Notes: a model not told the origin generated them from the letters alone. Shown: positions 44,132-52,768, numbered from the stretch's first letter. The stretch: DNA of 64,000 nucleotides from Paenibacillus sp. FSL R5-0912 (GCF_000758605.1 NZ_CP009282.1:1488001-1552000); one strand, 5' to 3'. Made by a program: numbers and translations.

Positions 44132-44737
44132 TTAGTGATCAGCTCCTTTTTTCTTCTCTACAGCTACAACATACGGGGCGGAATCGCGCTGCAGCTGGCG
44201 ATACACGATGGATTGCGCGTGAGGCTGGGCCAGTCCGGCGGCCCAGGCTTCCACGGCGGCAGCTTCACGGCCGCCGCCTTCGTGGCCGGGATACAGCACG
44301 GCCGTGATGACCCCGCCCGGGCGCAGCAGCAGCAGCGCCGCCTCCAGCGCGGCCAGCGTGCTCTCCGGCTCGGTGATGATGGTCTTGTCGGCATCGCCTG
44401 CAGGCAGATAGCCGAGGTTGAACATCACCGCAGAGACCGTTCCGCGCCAATCCGGCGGAACGGCTTCAGCCATTGCTGCATGGCTCCGCTGCAGCAGGGT
44501 CACGGGAGACAGCGCAGCAGGCGCTTCCTCCCGGGCCAGCCGCAGGCGCTCTCCGGCAAGAGCCAGCGCCGCGTGCTGGATGTCGAAGCCGTAGACCCCG
44601 CCGCGCGGCCCCGCCGCCTTGGCAAGGAACAGGGTGTCGGCACCTGCGCCTACGGTGGCGTCAATGGCCCGTCCGCCGGGGGCGAGCCGCTCGGCGGTTA
44701 GTTTATGAGCAAAGCTAAGGACGGACATGAAGCCCAT
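44132..44737 (-). CDS. mnmM: tRNA 5-(aminomethyl)-2-thiouridine methyltransferase (MnmM/YtqB)
   Basis: 201 residues from ATG at 44737, overlapping the radical SAM stop by one base (TAATG), with GGAGG 8 nt upstream. Class I SAM methyltransferase: LAPGGRAIDATVGAGADTLFLA is motif I; FNLGYLPAGD replaces the usual catalytic NPPY-like motif and is characteristic of YtqB. B. subtilis YtqB (MnmM) carries out the last step of mnm5s2U formation at tRNA wobble position 34. The adjacent radical SAM gene ytqA supports a shared pathway. Confidence 0.9.
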   Translation of the reverse strand: MGFMSVLSFAHKLTAERLAPGGRAIDATVGAGADTLFLAKAAGPRGGVYGFDIQHAALALAGERLRLAREEAPAALSPVTLLQRSHAAMAEAVPPDWRGTVSAVMFNLGYLPAGDADKTIITEPESTLAALEAALLLLRPGGVITAVLYPGHEGGGREAAAVEAWAAGLAQPHAQSIVYRQLQRDSAPYVVAVEKKKGADH

Positions 44738-45693
44738 TAGCTCTTCCTCCAATACTTACCCTGCCAGGTATCACGGGCAATCAGCTCGTGGTCGATGGCA
44801 TTAAGAACTTCCCATTTCTTGAGGCTCCACATCGGGCCGATCAGGGCATCGCGCGGAGCATCGCCGGTCAGGCGGTGGACAATCATGTCCGGCGGCAGAA
44901 TCTCCAGCGAGTCGGCAATCAGCTTCACATACTCATCCTGCTCCAGGAAGCGCAGCAGACCGGCTTCGTACTGCTTTACCATCGGCGTTTTGCGCATGAG
45001 GTGAAGCAGGTGGATTTTGATCCCCTGCACGCCCATGTTGGCAACAGCAGATACAGTCTCCAGCATCATCTCGTGCGTTTCCTGCGGAAGCCCGTGAATG
45101 ATATGGGTGCAGACCCGGATACCGTGACGTCTGAGCTTCGCAACGGCTTCGGTATAACAGGCAGTATCATGCGCCCGGTTAATCAGATCGGAGGTGGACT
45201 GGTGGATGGTCTGAAGCCCCATCTCCACCCACAGATAGGTGCGCTTGTTCAGATCGGCAAGGTATTCGACCACATCATCGGGCAGGCAGTCCGGCCGGGT
45301 AGCAATGGCGAGGCCGACCACACCCGGCTGCTGCAGGATAACCTCATAATATTCCCTTAGCTCCTCAACGGGAGCGTACGTATTAGTGTAGGCCTGGAAA
45401 TAGCCGATATATTTAGCGTTTGGCCATTTCAAGTGCTGGCGGTCACGTACATTGTTGAACTGGGTTACCAGATCATCGCGGCGGCTTCCGGCGAAATCAC
45501 CAGACCCTCTGGCGCTGCAGAAAGTGCAGCCTCCTTTGGCGATGGAACCGTCACGGTTTGGACAGGTGAAGCCGGCATCCAGCATGACCTTGAACACCTT
45601 GGTATCCATCTGGTCACGCATTTCATAGTTCCAGGTATGGAACCGTTTATCCCCCCACAGAAGCGGAGAGGAGGTCTGTAGAAGATTAGACAT
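44737..45693 (-). CDS. ytqA: Radical SAM protein, YtqA/TIGR01212 family
   Basis: 318 residues. The cluster-binding motif is spaced differently from the usual CX3CX2C: GFTCPNRDGSIAKGGCTFCSARG (CX11-12CX2C), typical of the TIGR01212/Elp3-like group. Further segments are KYIGYFQAYTNTYAPVEELR, VGLAIATRPDCLPDDVVEYL and VCTHIIHGLPQETHEMM. In Bacillus, ytqA sits beside ytqB, and this pair has been linked to the conversion of cmnm5U to mnm5U in tRNA; I recall YtqA being given the name MnmL but am less sure of that. First gene of a three-gene operon. Confidence 0.88.
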   Translation of the reverse strand: MSNLLQTSSPLLWGDKRFHTWNYEMRDQMDTKVFKVMLDAGFTCPNRDGSIAKGGCTFCSARGSGDFAGSRRDDLVTQFNNVRDRQHLKWPNAKYIGYFQAYTNTYAPVEELREYYEVILQQPGVVGLAIATRPDCLPDDVVEYLADLNKRTYLWVEMGLQTIHQSTSDLINRAHDTACYTEAVAKLRRHGIRVCTHIIHGLPQETHEMMLETVSAVANMGVQGIKIHLLHLMRKTPMVKQYEAGLLRFLEQDEYVKLIADSLEILPPDMIVHRLTGDAPRDALIGPMWSLKKWEVLNAIDHELIARDTWQGKYWRKS

Positions 45694-45937
45694 GTGCAGC
45701 TCCTTTCATTAACCTTCCCATTGTATCAAAAATCAAAGAGGAGCGTAACAATTACTCCCGGAAATCCGGCGGAAAAGGGCTAGAAATAAGCAGGAAACAG
45801 CCGGGATTTCGCTTGTAAATGCTTACACAATATGTTATATTTAAAGTGTAAAAAAGCCGCTGCAGCAACCACAATCACATTTTTGAATTCATAATTTCGT
45901 GTCGTCCGGTCCATAATAAACCATAGAGGTGATAACG

Positions 45938-46120
45938 ATGAATTCTCCAACGGTGTTTCCCGATAATAAAGGTTCGATTGATGTGCAGCTGACTCCCGAT
46001 GAGGCCCTTGCCCTGACAGGCGTGGAATTTAACGGCAACCACAAGATTAAGACCGAAGCGCAGCGCAAGATCCGCAGTGCCTTCGAGAAGACATTTGATT
46101 TTAACGCTCCGGCAAGGTAG
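45938..46120 (+). CDS. Small hypothetical protein
   Basis: 60 residues from ATG at 45938 (AGAGGTGAT upstream). MNSPTVFPDNKG... then LTPDEALALTGVEFNGNHKIKTEAQRKIR in a soluble, mostly helical small protein. No TM helix or signal peptide, no family recognised. It has good codon use and a strong terminator directly after it (46168-46219), so it is probably a real single-gene unit. A longer frame to ATG 45929 is less likely. Confidence 0.6.
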   Translation: MNSPTVFPDNKGSIDVQLTPDEALALTGVEFNGNHKIKTEAQRKIRSAFEKTFDFNAPAR

Positions 46121-46167
46121 ACTATGTACTGTTGAAAAATGGACCCCAATTCCAAATACAACAAAAG

Positions 46168-46219
46168 GGGATTTTCCAACCGGCCTTTTTCAGGCTGGAC
46201 GGGGAATCCTTTTTTTTTT
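46168..46219 (+). terminator. Strong terminator
   Basis: GGATTTTCCAACCGGCC pairs imperfectly with AGGCTGGACGGGGAATCC, then nine or more T. Confidence 0.85.
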
Positions 46220-46308
46220 GAACTATTGCAGGGATATTTCAGCTTCCTGCTTAAATCCCTTTACTTTTGACGGCAAGTTCGGCACAATATTGCAAGTGGC
46301 AGTTATCC

Positions 46309-46413
46309 TAGAGACTGCGACGAAATAAAGTACCGCTAATTTGTTGACAAAACTCCCAAAACCGTGGAGATTTTGTCAACAAAAGCGGGTACTAATTTCC
46401 TCGCAGCTCCCTA
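46309..46413. mobile_element. Palindromic MITE candidate with TA ends
   Basis: The two halves are near-complements over about 48 nt: outer CTGCGACGAAAT / ATTTCCTCGCAG, middle AGTACC.GCT / AGCGGGTACT, inner TTTGTTGACAAAA / TTTTGTCAACAAA. The element is bounded by TA on both sides (TA-GAGACTGCGA at left, TCGCAGCTCCC-TA at right), which fits the TA target duplication of IS630/mariner-type elements. It encodes nothing. Mobility is inferred from structure only. Confidence 0.6.
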
Positions 46414-46454
46414 TTCACAGATAATGCAATAAGAGATAAGCGGAGGAATACTTA

Positions 46455-47171
46455 ATGCGTTTACGCGGAAGAAAAGGAATACGTGAAAGCCTTGAGGAGC
46501 AGACTGACCTGGTCATCCTTGATCCACGCAGCCTGAAGGGCCGGTGGTCAGAGCTGTTCGGCAATGATCATCCGATTCATGTGGAGTTCGGAATGGGCAA
46601 GGGGCAGTTCATCAGCCAAATGAGCTTCAAATATCCCGGTATCAATTTCATCGGCGTGGATATGTACGATGAACTGGTCCGGCGTGCAGCCGAGAAAGCC
46701 AGAAATGTGTGGGAGCCGGCAGGGGAAGAGACGCCGCCGAACGTCAGAGTGGCACTGGCTAATATCGATTATGCGGAGGAAGTATTTGCTCCGGGTGAAC
46801 TGGAGCGGATCTACCTGAATTTCAGCGATCCGTGGCCGAAGAGCAAGCATGCCCGCCGGCGTCTGACGCATCCGCGTTTTCTCGACAAATACCGCGGGCT
46901 GCTTAGTCCGCTTGGCGAAATCCACCTGAAGACGGATTCCCGCAGCCTGTTTGAATTCTCCCTGAATGCTTTTGCCGACTATGGTCTGCAGATGAAGAAC
47001 ATTTCCCTTGATCTGCATGAAGGCGGCGTGATCAATGAAGAGCATGTCATGACGGAATACGAAACCAAATTTTACGGACGCGGAGTGAACATTCAGCGCT
47101 GTGAGGCCATTGTCGGGGAAGAGGCAATGAGGCAGTATCAGGCCTCACGGTTGGACAAATACCGCCTGTAG
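46455..47171 (+). CDS. trmB: tRNA (guanine-N7-)-methyltransferase
   Basis: 238 residues. Methylates G46 in the tRNA variable loop using SAM. Motifs: HVEFGMGKGQFISQMS (SAM-binding), NFIGVDMYDELVRRA, and the family hallmark YLNFSDPWPKSKHARRRLTH, followed by the C-terminal TEYETKFYGRGVNIQ. Length is typical. AGCGGAGGAATACTTA precedes the ATG. It is monocistronic, with a terminator-like hairpin after it. Confidence 0.97.
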   Translation: MRLRGRKGIRESLEEQTDLVILDPRSLKGRWSELFGNDHPIHVEFGMGKGQFISQMSFKYPGINFIGVDMYDELVRRAAEKARNVWEPAGEETPPNVRVALANIDYAEEVFAPGELERIYLNFSDPWPKSKHARRRLTHPRFLDKYRGLLSPLGEIHLKTDSRSLFEFSLNAFADYGLQMKNISLDLHEGGVINEEHVMTEYETKFYGRGVNIQRCEAIVGEEAMRQYQASRLDKYRL

Positions 47172-47219
47172 TCCGCCCACGGGTAAGAATATCATTCCGC
47201 ATTATTAGCTGTATAGTAC

Positions 47220-47265
47220 AAATGGCAGTCCGGGGAAACTTCCCAGGGCTGCCATTTGCCGTTTC
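47220..47265. terminator. Terminator between convergent trmB and glycosyltransferase genes
   Basis: AAATGGCAGTCC and GGGCTGCCATTT form the stem. T-richness is weak on the plus strand (GCCGTTTCTC). Confidence 0.65.
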
Positions 47266-47325
47266 TCAACCAAATATAAGTAGAGTCATACCTTAAGTCC
47301 CATTGTTCTATAAGAATCCGGGAGG

Positions 47326-48441
47326 CTATTCCAGCATGTCAATGATGCTCTGGGCGCTTTGCAGCGGATTGAACCGGGAAATCTCCTCCAGGTGTGCTTT
47401 GCGTTTGGCCCGCACATCCCCGTAGTCGCCCAGCAGCCGTTCCATCCAACGGTCGACCACATCAAGGGAGCTTATGGGTTCCCCGAAGCCGGCTGCCGTG
47501 AAATAACGGCAGTTTTCTTCTTCCTGCCCCGGCAGCGGGGAATGGAAGAGCATAGGGATGCCCTTGGCCAATCCTTCGCTGCAGGTCATTCCGCCGGGCT
47601 TGGTGACCAGCAGGTCCGAGACCTCCATGAGCTTATCGACTTCACGGGTGAAGCCCAGCAGCTTGATGTTGGGGTGGCTGTAGCGCGGGTCTTCCTGCAT
47701 TCCGCGCAGCAGCTTGTCATTCTGTCCGAGGCAGAACACAAGCTGCACCTGCTCCCGCCAGCCGGCGAGGGTCTCGTTCACCACCTCATCGTTCATCATG
47801 CCCCAGCCGCCGCCCATGACCATGACCGTAGGCATGTTCCGGAGGCTGAACTGCTTCTGGATCTCATCGCGGCCAGGATGCTCCCAGAAATCGGGATGTA
47901 CCGGCATACCGGTTACCCGGATCTTGGCGGCAGCAACACTGCGGCGGCGAAGCTTGGCCTTGACCTCCGGTGTAGAGACCAGATATCGGTCCACTTCAGG
48001 ACTAATCCAGCTGGCATGGGCGTCGTAATCCGTGATGACTGTGATCAGCGGCGCTTTCAGCGACGGATTCAGCCGCTTGAGTCGGGACACCACAGCGCCG
48101 GGAATGAAATGAGTGCAAACGATGATGTCCGGCTTCAGCTGCTTCACAATATTTTGCGTATGCGTATAAAATAGGCGGTGCAGGGCAAGTGTGGTAAGAC
48201 GATTGAATGATTTCTGGTGCCGGTATACATAGCCCATCAGCCGGGGCTGGGAGATCACCGTTTTACGGTAGGCCGAGACAATGATCGGCGCCATCTTAGG
48301 ATTGAGGAAGCTTCCGAGCTCCAGCACCTTCGTCTGCACATCAGGCGACAATTTGCGCAGGCTGCTCGACAGCGCGTATGCTGCCTGGGTATGCCCTGCG
48401 CCGAAACCTTCCGACAGCAATAATACTCTTTTTTTGCGCAA
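47326..48441 (-). CDS. UgtP/MGDG synthase-type glycosyltransferase
   Basis: 371 residues from TTG at 48441 (AGGTGA 9 nt upstream; LRKKRVLLLSEGFGAGHTQAA follows); GTG at 48453 is an alternative. GT28-like GT-B fold with an N-terminal MGDG-synthase domain. C-terminal donor-binding motifs are VMVMGGGWGMM and LVTKPGGMTCSEGLAKGIPMLFHSPLPGQEEEN. Enzymes of this group add glucose or galactose to diacylglycerol to make membrane glycolipids and lipoteichoic acid anchors. The next gene upstream encodes a PAP2 phosphatase, so lipid synthesis is a consistent theme. Confidence 0.88.
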   Translation of the reverse strand: MRKKRVLLLSEGFGAGHTQAAYALSSSLRKLSPDVQTKVLELGSFLNPKMAPIIVSAYRKTVISQPRLMGYVYRHQKSFNRLTTLALHRLFYTHTQNIVKQLKPDIIVCTHFIPGAVVSRLKRLNPSLKAPLITVITDYDAHASWISPEVDRYLVSTPEVKAKLRRRSVAAAKIRVTGMPVHPDFWEHPGRDEIQKQFSLRNMPTVMVMGGGWGMMNDEVVNETLAGWREQVQLVFCLGQNDKLLRGMQEDPRYSHPNIKLLGFTREVDKLMEVSDLLVTKPGGMTCSEGLAKGIPMLFHSPLPGQEEENCRYFTAAGFGEPISSLDVVDRWMERLLGDYGDVRAKRKAHLEEISRFNPLQSAQSIIDMLE

Positions 48442-48496
48442 TGTATAGTTCACCTGTTCTTTAGTGGTATTCAGGGGTCCGGCAGCCGGGAGGGCG

Positions 48497-49024
48497 TCAG
48501 ACCCAGAGCGCAAGCGTGCCTGCGGCAACGCCGGAGCCGATTACCGCACCAGCGATGACATCGGACGGATAATGCAGCCCGAGATAGATCCGGGAGAAGC
48601 CGACCGTGCAGGCGAGCGGAAGCAAGATATAGGTCAGGGCAGGGTAAGCCATCATATAAGGAACCGTAGAGGCGAAGATAGCTGTAGTATGGCCTGAAGG
48701 AAAAGAATGATCCTTAAGCGGATTATGAAACGTATTGGTGCCCGGCAGCGCCAGATAAGGCCGCATGCGCGGATAGAGCTTTTTGGCAACGGCAACGGGC
48801 AGATGGCTTACTGCCAGCGCGGTCAGTGCCTGCAGTCCTGTAGTTCTCCATGGCTGTGGACACAGTGCCCAGATTAGAAGATTGATACCAATGGAGCTCG
48901 TAGCTCCTCCGAGATGAGTGAGGTACCAGAGCCAGAAGTTCAGAAAGCGGTTGTGCAGCCGTCCGTTAATCCATTGAAAGAGAAGCCGCTCCAAGAGATG
49001 CAGTTTCTTGAAAAAAGGTCTCAT
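48497..49024 (-). CDS. Phosphatase PAP2 family membrane protein
   Basis: 175 residues from ATG at 49024 (CGGAGGGAC upstream). The three PAP2 blocks are present: KKLYPRMRPY (KX6RP), SFPSGHTTA (PSGH) and SRIYLGLHYPSDVIAG (SRX5HX3D). About five TM helices. The enzyme removes phosphate from phosphatidate, phosphatidylglycerophosphate or undecaprenyl pyrophosphate on the outer face. It lies 55 nt upstream of the glycolipid synthase, probably in one operon. Confidence 0.92.
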   Translation of the reverse strand: MRPFFKKLHLLERLLFQWINGRLHNRFLNFWLWYLTHLGGATSSIGINLLIWALCPQPWRTTGLQALTALAVSHLPVAVAKKLYPRMRPYLALPGTNTFHNPLKDHSFPSGHTTAIFASTVPYMMAYPALTYILLPLACTVGFSRIYLGLHYPSDVIAGAVIGSGVAAGTLALWV

Positions 49025-49433
49025 ATCTTGTCCCTCCGTTAGTCCGGCTAAAGATATTTGGCGCAGCTTAAGCAGCAGGTTCCAAGACCTGAAGCTGTCT
49101 TTATCATACTTTTTTAAGGCAGTCCATTTCAAGAAAAAGCTCGGAATCACTCGAAAAATGCCAGTTTTGACTTGTGTACCCCAATGCGTCTACAATGATT
49201 CAAGCAGGAAGATCCCGTTTATAAGGTAACAGAGAAATAAGGATTCGGCCATGATCCGGATACCATGTTCATATCTTAGGAACGGGGCTAATACACAATC
49301 GGAAGCCTGCCCGAGAAAAAGGGATAATTCTTGTCTGCTGTAAGGGATGCAACAAAAGGGTCAGAAAGAACGTTAACAAGCCTGAGAGAGAAAGAGAACA
49401 TCTAGACTTGGAAAAAGGGGGCATCAAAAGATC
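49025..49433. other. Divergent intergenic region
   Basis: About 410 nt between the PAP2 gene and the GT2 gene, AT-rich near both ends. No ORF, repeat or clear promoter was recognised. Confidence 0.4.
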
Positions 49434-50672
49434 ATGACAGACGCATTGTTTGTTACGCTCCAAGTGATCTTGGCGGCAATTGCAGTTTATCAGTTTGCAT
49501 TCTCGCTGTTTGGACTGCACAAGAAAAAGAACAAGGTTAAGTATGCGCCGCAAAAGTCATTTGCCGTACTGGTTGCCGCGCACAACGAGGAAGAAGTAGT
49601 TGGCGCGTTAATGGAAAATTTGAAACAGCTTAATTATCCCCAGGAACTGTACGATGTATTTGTCATCTGCGATAACTGTACGGATAATACAGCAGCCATC
49701 GTACGGGAGCACGGCATGAATGCCTGTGTACGTACCAACACGAATCTTCGCGGAAAAGGGTATGCTATCGAGTGGATGCTCAAGGAGCTGTGGGCGCTGC
49801 CCCGCCAGTATGATGCTGTCGTGATGTTCGATGCCGACAACCTCGCGCATACCGAATTCCTGACCGAAATGAACAATGATCTATGTTCAGGGGGACGTGT
49901 AATTCAAGGTTATATTGATACCAAGAATCCGGAGGATTCATGGATTACCGCTGCTTATGGTGTATCCTACTGGTACATCAACCGGCTCTGGCAGCTGTCG
50001 CGCCATAATCTGAAGATGGCCAACTTCCTCGGCGGAACAGGCATGTGCTTCGAGACGAACCTGCTCAAAGAAATGGGCTGGGGGGCTACAAGTCTGGTTG
50101 AGGATTTGGAATTCACCATGCGCAGCGCTTCTAAGGGTGTGTATCCAAGATTCAACTATGATGCCAAGGTCTTCGATGAGAAGCCGCTTACGTTCAAGGC
50201 TTCCTCCAGACAGCGTCTGCGCTGGATGCAGGGGCATTTCACAGTCGCCCGCCGTTATTTCTTCCCTTTGCTGTGGCAGAGCATCAAAGAACGCAGCCTC
50301 ACGAAGTTTGACTTGGCGCTCTATGGAGCGAATGTCTACATTGTGCTGCTGACATTCCTGATGACGGCTGTAATGTGGATCGATAACTCCATGTTCGATG
50401 GTCCGCATATTGCTAATATTTACGGTCATTTGCCGCTCTGGCTGAGCTACTTTGCCATTGGAGCCAATATTCTGACCTTCCTGCTGGCCATGGCGCTTGA
50501 GAAGGTGAAGTTCAAAAAGGTATATCTGTACCTCCTGGCCTTCCCGGTTTATCTGCTCTCGTGGTACCCCATTACGTTCTACGCGTTCTTCACGCAGAAC
50601 AACAAGCAATGGAGCCATACCAAGCACACGCGTGTGGTGCGGCTTGAAGAAGTGCAGAGCAAGCAAGTGTAG
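49434..50672 (+). CDS. Membrane glycosyltransferase family 2 (processive type)
   Basis: 412 residues. N-terminal TM helix (about 3-24), then a GT-A domain: SFAVLVAAHNEEEVVGALMENL, VVMFDADNLAHTEFL (DxD), GTGMCFETNLLKEMGWGATSLVEDLEFTMRS (ED box) in short segments, and RQRLRWMQGH (QXXRW), which is the processive polysaccharide synthase signature. About three C-terminal TM helices (about 290-390). It probably makes or modifies an extracellular polysaccharide or glycolipid. The ribosome site is weakly spaced (AAAGGGGG 12 nt from ATG). Sugar and acceptor unknown. Confidence 0.9.
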   Translation: MTDALFVTLQVILAAIAVYQFAFSLFGLHKKKNKVKYAPQKSFAVLVAAHNEEEVVGALMENLKQLNYPQELYDVFVICDNCTDNTAAIVREHGMNACVRTNTNLRGKGYAIEWMLKELWALPRQYDAVVMFDADNLAHTEFLTEMNNDLCSGGRVIQGYIDTKNPEDSWITAAYGVSYWYINRLWQLSRHNLKMANFLGGTGMCFETNLLKEMGWGATSLVEDLEFTMRSASKGVYPRFNYDAKVFDEKPLTFKASSRQRLRWMQGHFTVARRYFFPLLWQSIKERSLTKFDLALYGANVYIVLLTFLMTAVMWIDNSMFDGPHIANIYGHLPLWLSYFAIGANILTFLLAMALEKVKFKKVYLYLLAFPVYLLSWYPITFYAFFTQNNKQWSHTKHTRVVRLEEVQSKQV

Positions 50673-50714
50673 TATAATGCCTGATTGTTATCTAAGTATT
50701 TTTTGGAGAAGATA

Positions 50715-50743
50715 TTGACACTGTTCGCTCAGTGTTGTATAGT
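50715..50743 (+). promoter_or_regulatory. SigA promoter of the infC-rpmI-rplT operon
   Basis: TTGACA (50715-50720) and TATAGT (50738-50743) with an ideal 17-nt spacer. Transcription would start near 50750. Confidence 0.85.
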
Positions 50744-50749
50744 ATTCAA

Positions 50750-50930
50750 GTATGCAAAACATAGGGATTGCAAGCAGAAGCACCGGCTTCTCACCTGAAC
50801 GGCTAAATTGCCGGCTGGTTTTGATCTCAATGCTTTATGAATGGTTATAATTCATGAACGTTGATCAAACGGGGTGTCGGGGAGTTACCGGCATCCCTTT
50901 TTTATGGAGAACCGCATTACAAGAAGATCC
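50750..50930 (+). promoter_or_regulatory. infC leader with attenuator terminator (L20-leader type)
   Basis: The leader carries hairpin ATGAAT/ATTCAT (about 50838-50855) and then an intrinsic terminator: GGGGTGTCGG (50871-50880), CCGGCATCCC (50888-50897) and TTTTTT. In Bacillus this operon is controlled by L20-dependent transcription attenuation in the same position; the same mechanism is inferred here. Confidence 0.75.
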
Positions 50931-50941
50931 GGAGGTGGAGT

Positions 50942-51457
50942 ATTATCAGTAAGGAACATATGATCAATGATGAAATTCGGGCCAAAGAGGTTCGGCTGGT
51001 TGGAGCAGAAGGTGAACAAATCGGGATCAAACCGATCCGCGAGGCGTTGCAGATGGCGATCGATCTTAATCTTGATTTAGTCAATGTAGCACCGCAGGCG
51101 AAACCGCCGGTATGCCGCATCATGGATTACGGCAAGTTCCGTTATGAAACGCAGAAGAAAGAGAAGGAAGCGCGCAAGAACCAGAAGATCGTGGATATCA
51201 AGGAAGTCTGGTTCCGTGCTAACATTGAAGAACATGATTATCAGACCAAGTTCCGCAATGTTATCAAGTTCCTGGGCGAAGGCGATAAAGTGAAGTGCTC
51301 CGTTCGTTTCCGCGGACGTGAGATTACCCATGCGAGTATCGGCCAGAAGATCCTGGAGCGTGTGAAGAACGAAGTGGAAGATATTTCTGTTGTTGAGCGC
51401 CAGCCTAAGCTGGAAGGCCGCAGCATGATTATGATTTTGGCTCCAAAAGCCCAATAA
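50942..51457 (+). CDS. infC: Translation initiation factor IF-3
   Basis: 171 residues from an ATT start at 50942 (ATT ATC AGT AAG GAA), preceded by GGAGGTGGAG. The rare AUU start is characteristic of infC and lets IF-3 repress its own synthesis. IF-3 N-domain: NDEIRAKEVRLVGAEGEQIGI; linker KKEKEARKNQKIVDIKEV; C-domain FLGEGDKVKCSVRFRGREITH. It binds the 30S subunit and checks initiator tRNA and start codons. An ATG six codons downstream (MINDEIRAKE) would give a shorter form but lacks a ribosome site. Confidence 0.96.
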   Translation: MISKEHMINDEIRAKEVRLVGAEGEQIGIKPIREALQMAIDLNLDLVNVAPQAKPPVCRIMDYGKFRYETQKKEKEARKNQKIVDIKEVWFRANIEEHDYQTKFRNVIKFLGEGDKVKCSVRFRGREITHASIGQKILERVKNEVEDISVVERQPKLEGRSMIMILAPKAQ

Positions 51458-51514
51458 TCCTGGAGTCACTTGCACAGCAATTTGGCGCCGCATAATATTC
51501 AAGGAGGAAACACC

Positions 51515-51715
51515 ATGCCTAAAATGAAAACACATAGCAGCCTGAAAGGCCGCTTTAAGATCACTGGAACTGGTAAAGTATTGCGTTACAAAGCTCACAA
51601 GAACCACTTGCTGTCCCACAAATCGAAACGCGCAAAACGCGTATTGAACGGCAATCCAGTAATGGCCCCTGGGGATGTAAGACGTTTGAAACAAGGACTT
51701 GCTAACTTGAAATAG
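51515..51715 (+). CDS. rpmI: 50S ribosomal protein L35
   Basis: 66 residues, MPKMKTHSSLKGRFKITGTG..., very basic, full length for bL35 (ends RLKQGLANLK). AAGGAGG precedes the ATG. Second gene of the infC-rpmI-rplT operon. It shows codon use biased to few codons, as expected for a highly expressed gene. Confidence 0.98.
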   Translation: MPKMKTHSSLKGRFKITGTGKVLRYKAHKNHLLSHKSKRAKRVLNGNPVMAPGDVRRLKQGLANLK

Positions 51716-51746
51716 TTAATTACACATTTTTGGGAGGTTTATTAAT

Positions 51747-52106
51747 ATGGCAAGAGTTAAAGGCGGATTTGTAGTTCGTCGTAGACATAAAAAAGTATTG
51801 AAACTGGCAAAAGGTTACTTCGGTTCCAAGCACCGCATTTTTAAAACAGCTAAAGAGCAAGTAATGAAATCGATGGTTTACGCTTACCGTGACCGTCGTC
51901 AGACTAAACGTAACTTCCGCAGACTGTGGATCGTTCGTATCAACGCAGCAGCGCGTTTGAACGGTCTTTCCTATAGCAAGCTTGTATACGGCCTGAAATT
52001 GGCTGGCGTAGAAGTGAACCGTAAGATGCTGGCTGATCTGGCAGTGAACGATCTGAATGCATTCAACTCCCTGGCTGTAGTTGCCAAAGAGAAGATCAAC
52101 GCGTAA
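51747..52106 (+). CDS. rplT: 50S ribosomal protein L20
   Basis: 119 residues, [29 protein letters not shown] in parts; full-length bL20 with the basic N-terminal extension. It assembles early on 23S rRNA and in Bacillus represses its own operon by binding the infC leader. GGGAGG precedes the ATG. It is the last gene before a strong terminator. Confidence 0.98.
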   Translation: MARVKGGFVVRRRHKKVLKLAKGYFGSKHRIFKTAKEQVMKSMVYAYRDRRQTKRNFRRLWIVRINAAARLNGLSYSKLVYGLKLAGVEVNRKMLADLAVNDLNAFNSLAVVAKEKINA

Positions 52107-52121
52107 GAATGATATAAACCG

Positions 52122-52164
52122 AAAAGCACCGCCTGCGGGTTGTCCCGCGTGACGGTGCTTTTTT
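52122..52164 (+). terminator. Terminator of the infC operon
   Basis: AAAAGCACCG and CGGTGCTTTTTT form the outer stem; GCGGG/CCCGC pairs inside. Confidence 0.9.
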
Positions 52165-52225
52165 GTGCCCGAAGGCTGAGCTACTGCTCCCTGCTATATT
52201 GAAGGAACAGAATTCCGGAGGAGTG

Positions 52226-52768
52226 CTATTCCCAGTACTTTGTTGTGCTGAGCTGTGAAGCCAGCTTCTTGCTGCTGGCGCGTCTGATCTTGCGCAGCTC
52301 CGAACGCTCGTTGGCCGATTGGCAGATCAGCTTCTCTTCCTCAGTCTCGGCAATGATGGCCGGAACCGGAGATGGAGTGCCATCTTCGTGAACTGCAACG
52401 AAGGTAAGAAACGATGTAGCGGCAACAGCCCGTTCGCCTGTATAGAGGTTCTCCGAGATGATTTTGACGAATACCTCGATGCTAGTGCGCCCCGTCCAGG
52501 AGACGAAGGATTCGAAGCAGACGGAATCTGTGGGCCTGATCGGCAGAAGGAAGTCTACAGAGTCAGCGGAGGCGGTTACCACATTCGCACGGCAGTGGCG
52601 CATGGCCGAGATGGAGGCAACTTCATCAATTGTGCTCATCAGTTTGCCACCAAACAATGTTTTGTGGTTGTTAACATCATTCGGGAAGACACGGCCGGTT
52701 TTGAATACGCGGGATTCGTGGCAGTATTTAGAGGCCGGAACAACTTGAGGTTTGTTTTCTTGATCCAT
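52226..52768 (-). CDS. Acyl-CoA thioesterase (YkhA-type hotdog fold)
   Basis: 180 residues from MDQENKPQVV (ATG at 52768, AAGGGAG upstream). Hotdog domain with the family start VFPNDVNNHKTLFGGKLMSTIDEVA (Asp active site in short segments), then VTASADSVDFLLPI and SWTGRTSIEVFVKI. The C-terminal tail after VAVHEDGTPSPVP is basic and helical (RSELRKIRRASSKKLAS). It hydrolyses acyl-CoA thioesters. Single gene, divergent from the BMP-type transporter operon. Confidence 0.92.
   Translation of the reverse strand: MDQENKPQVVPASKYCHESRVFKTGRVFPNDVNNHKTLFGGKLMSTIDEVASISAMRHCRANVVTASADSVDFLLPIRPTDSVCFESFVSWTGRTSIEVFVKIISENLYTGERAVAATSFLTFVAVHEDGTPSPVPAIIAETEEEKLICQSANERSELRKIRRASSKKLASQLSTTKYWE

Larger units (their letters stand above)
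46121..46454. other. Intergenic region with terminator and palindromic element
   Basis: About 330 nt with no gene. It contains the terminator at 46168-46219 and the 105-nt palindromic element at 46309-46413. The trmB ribosome site (GCGGAGG) follows. Confidence 0.6.
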
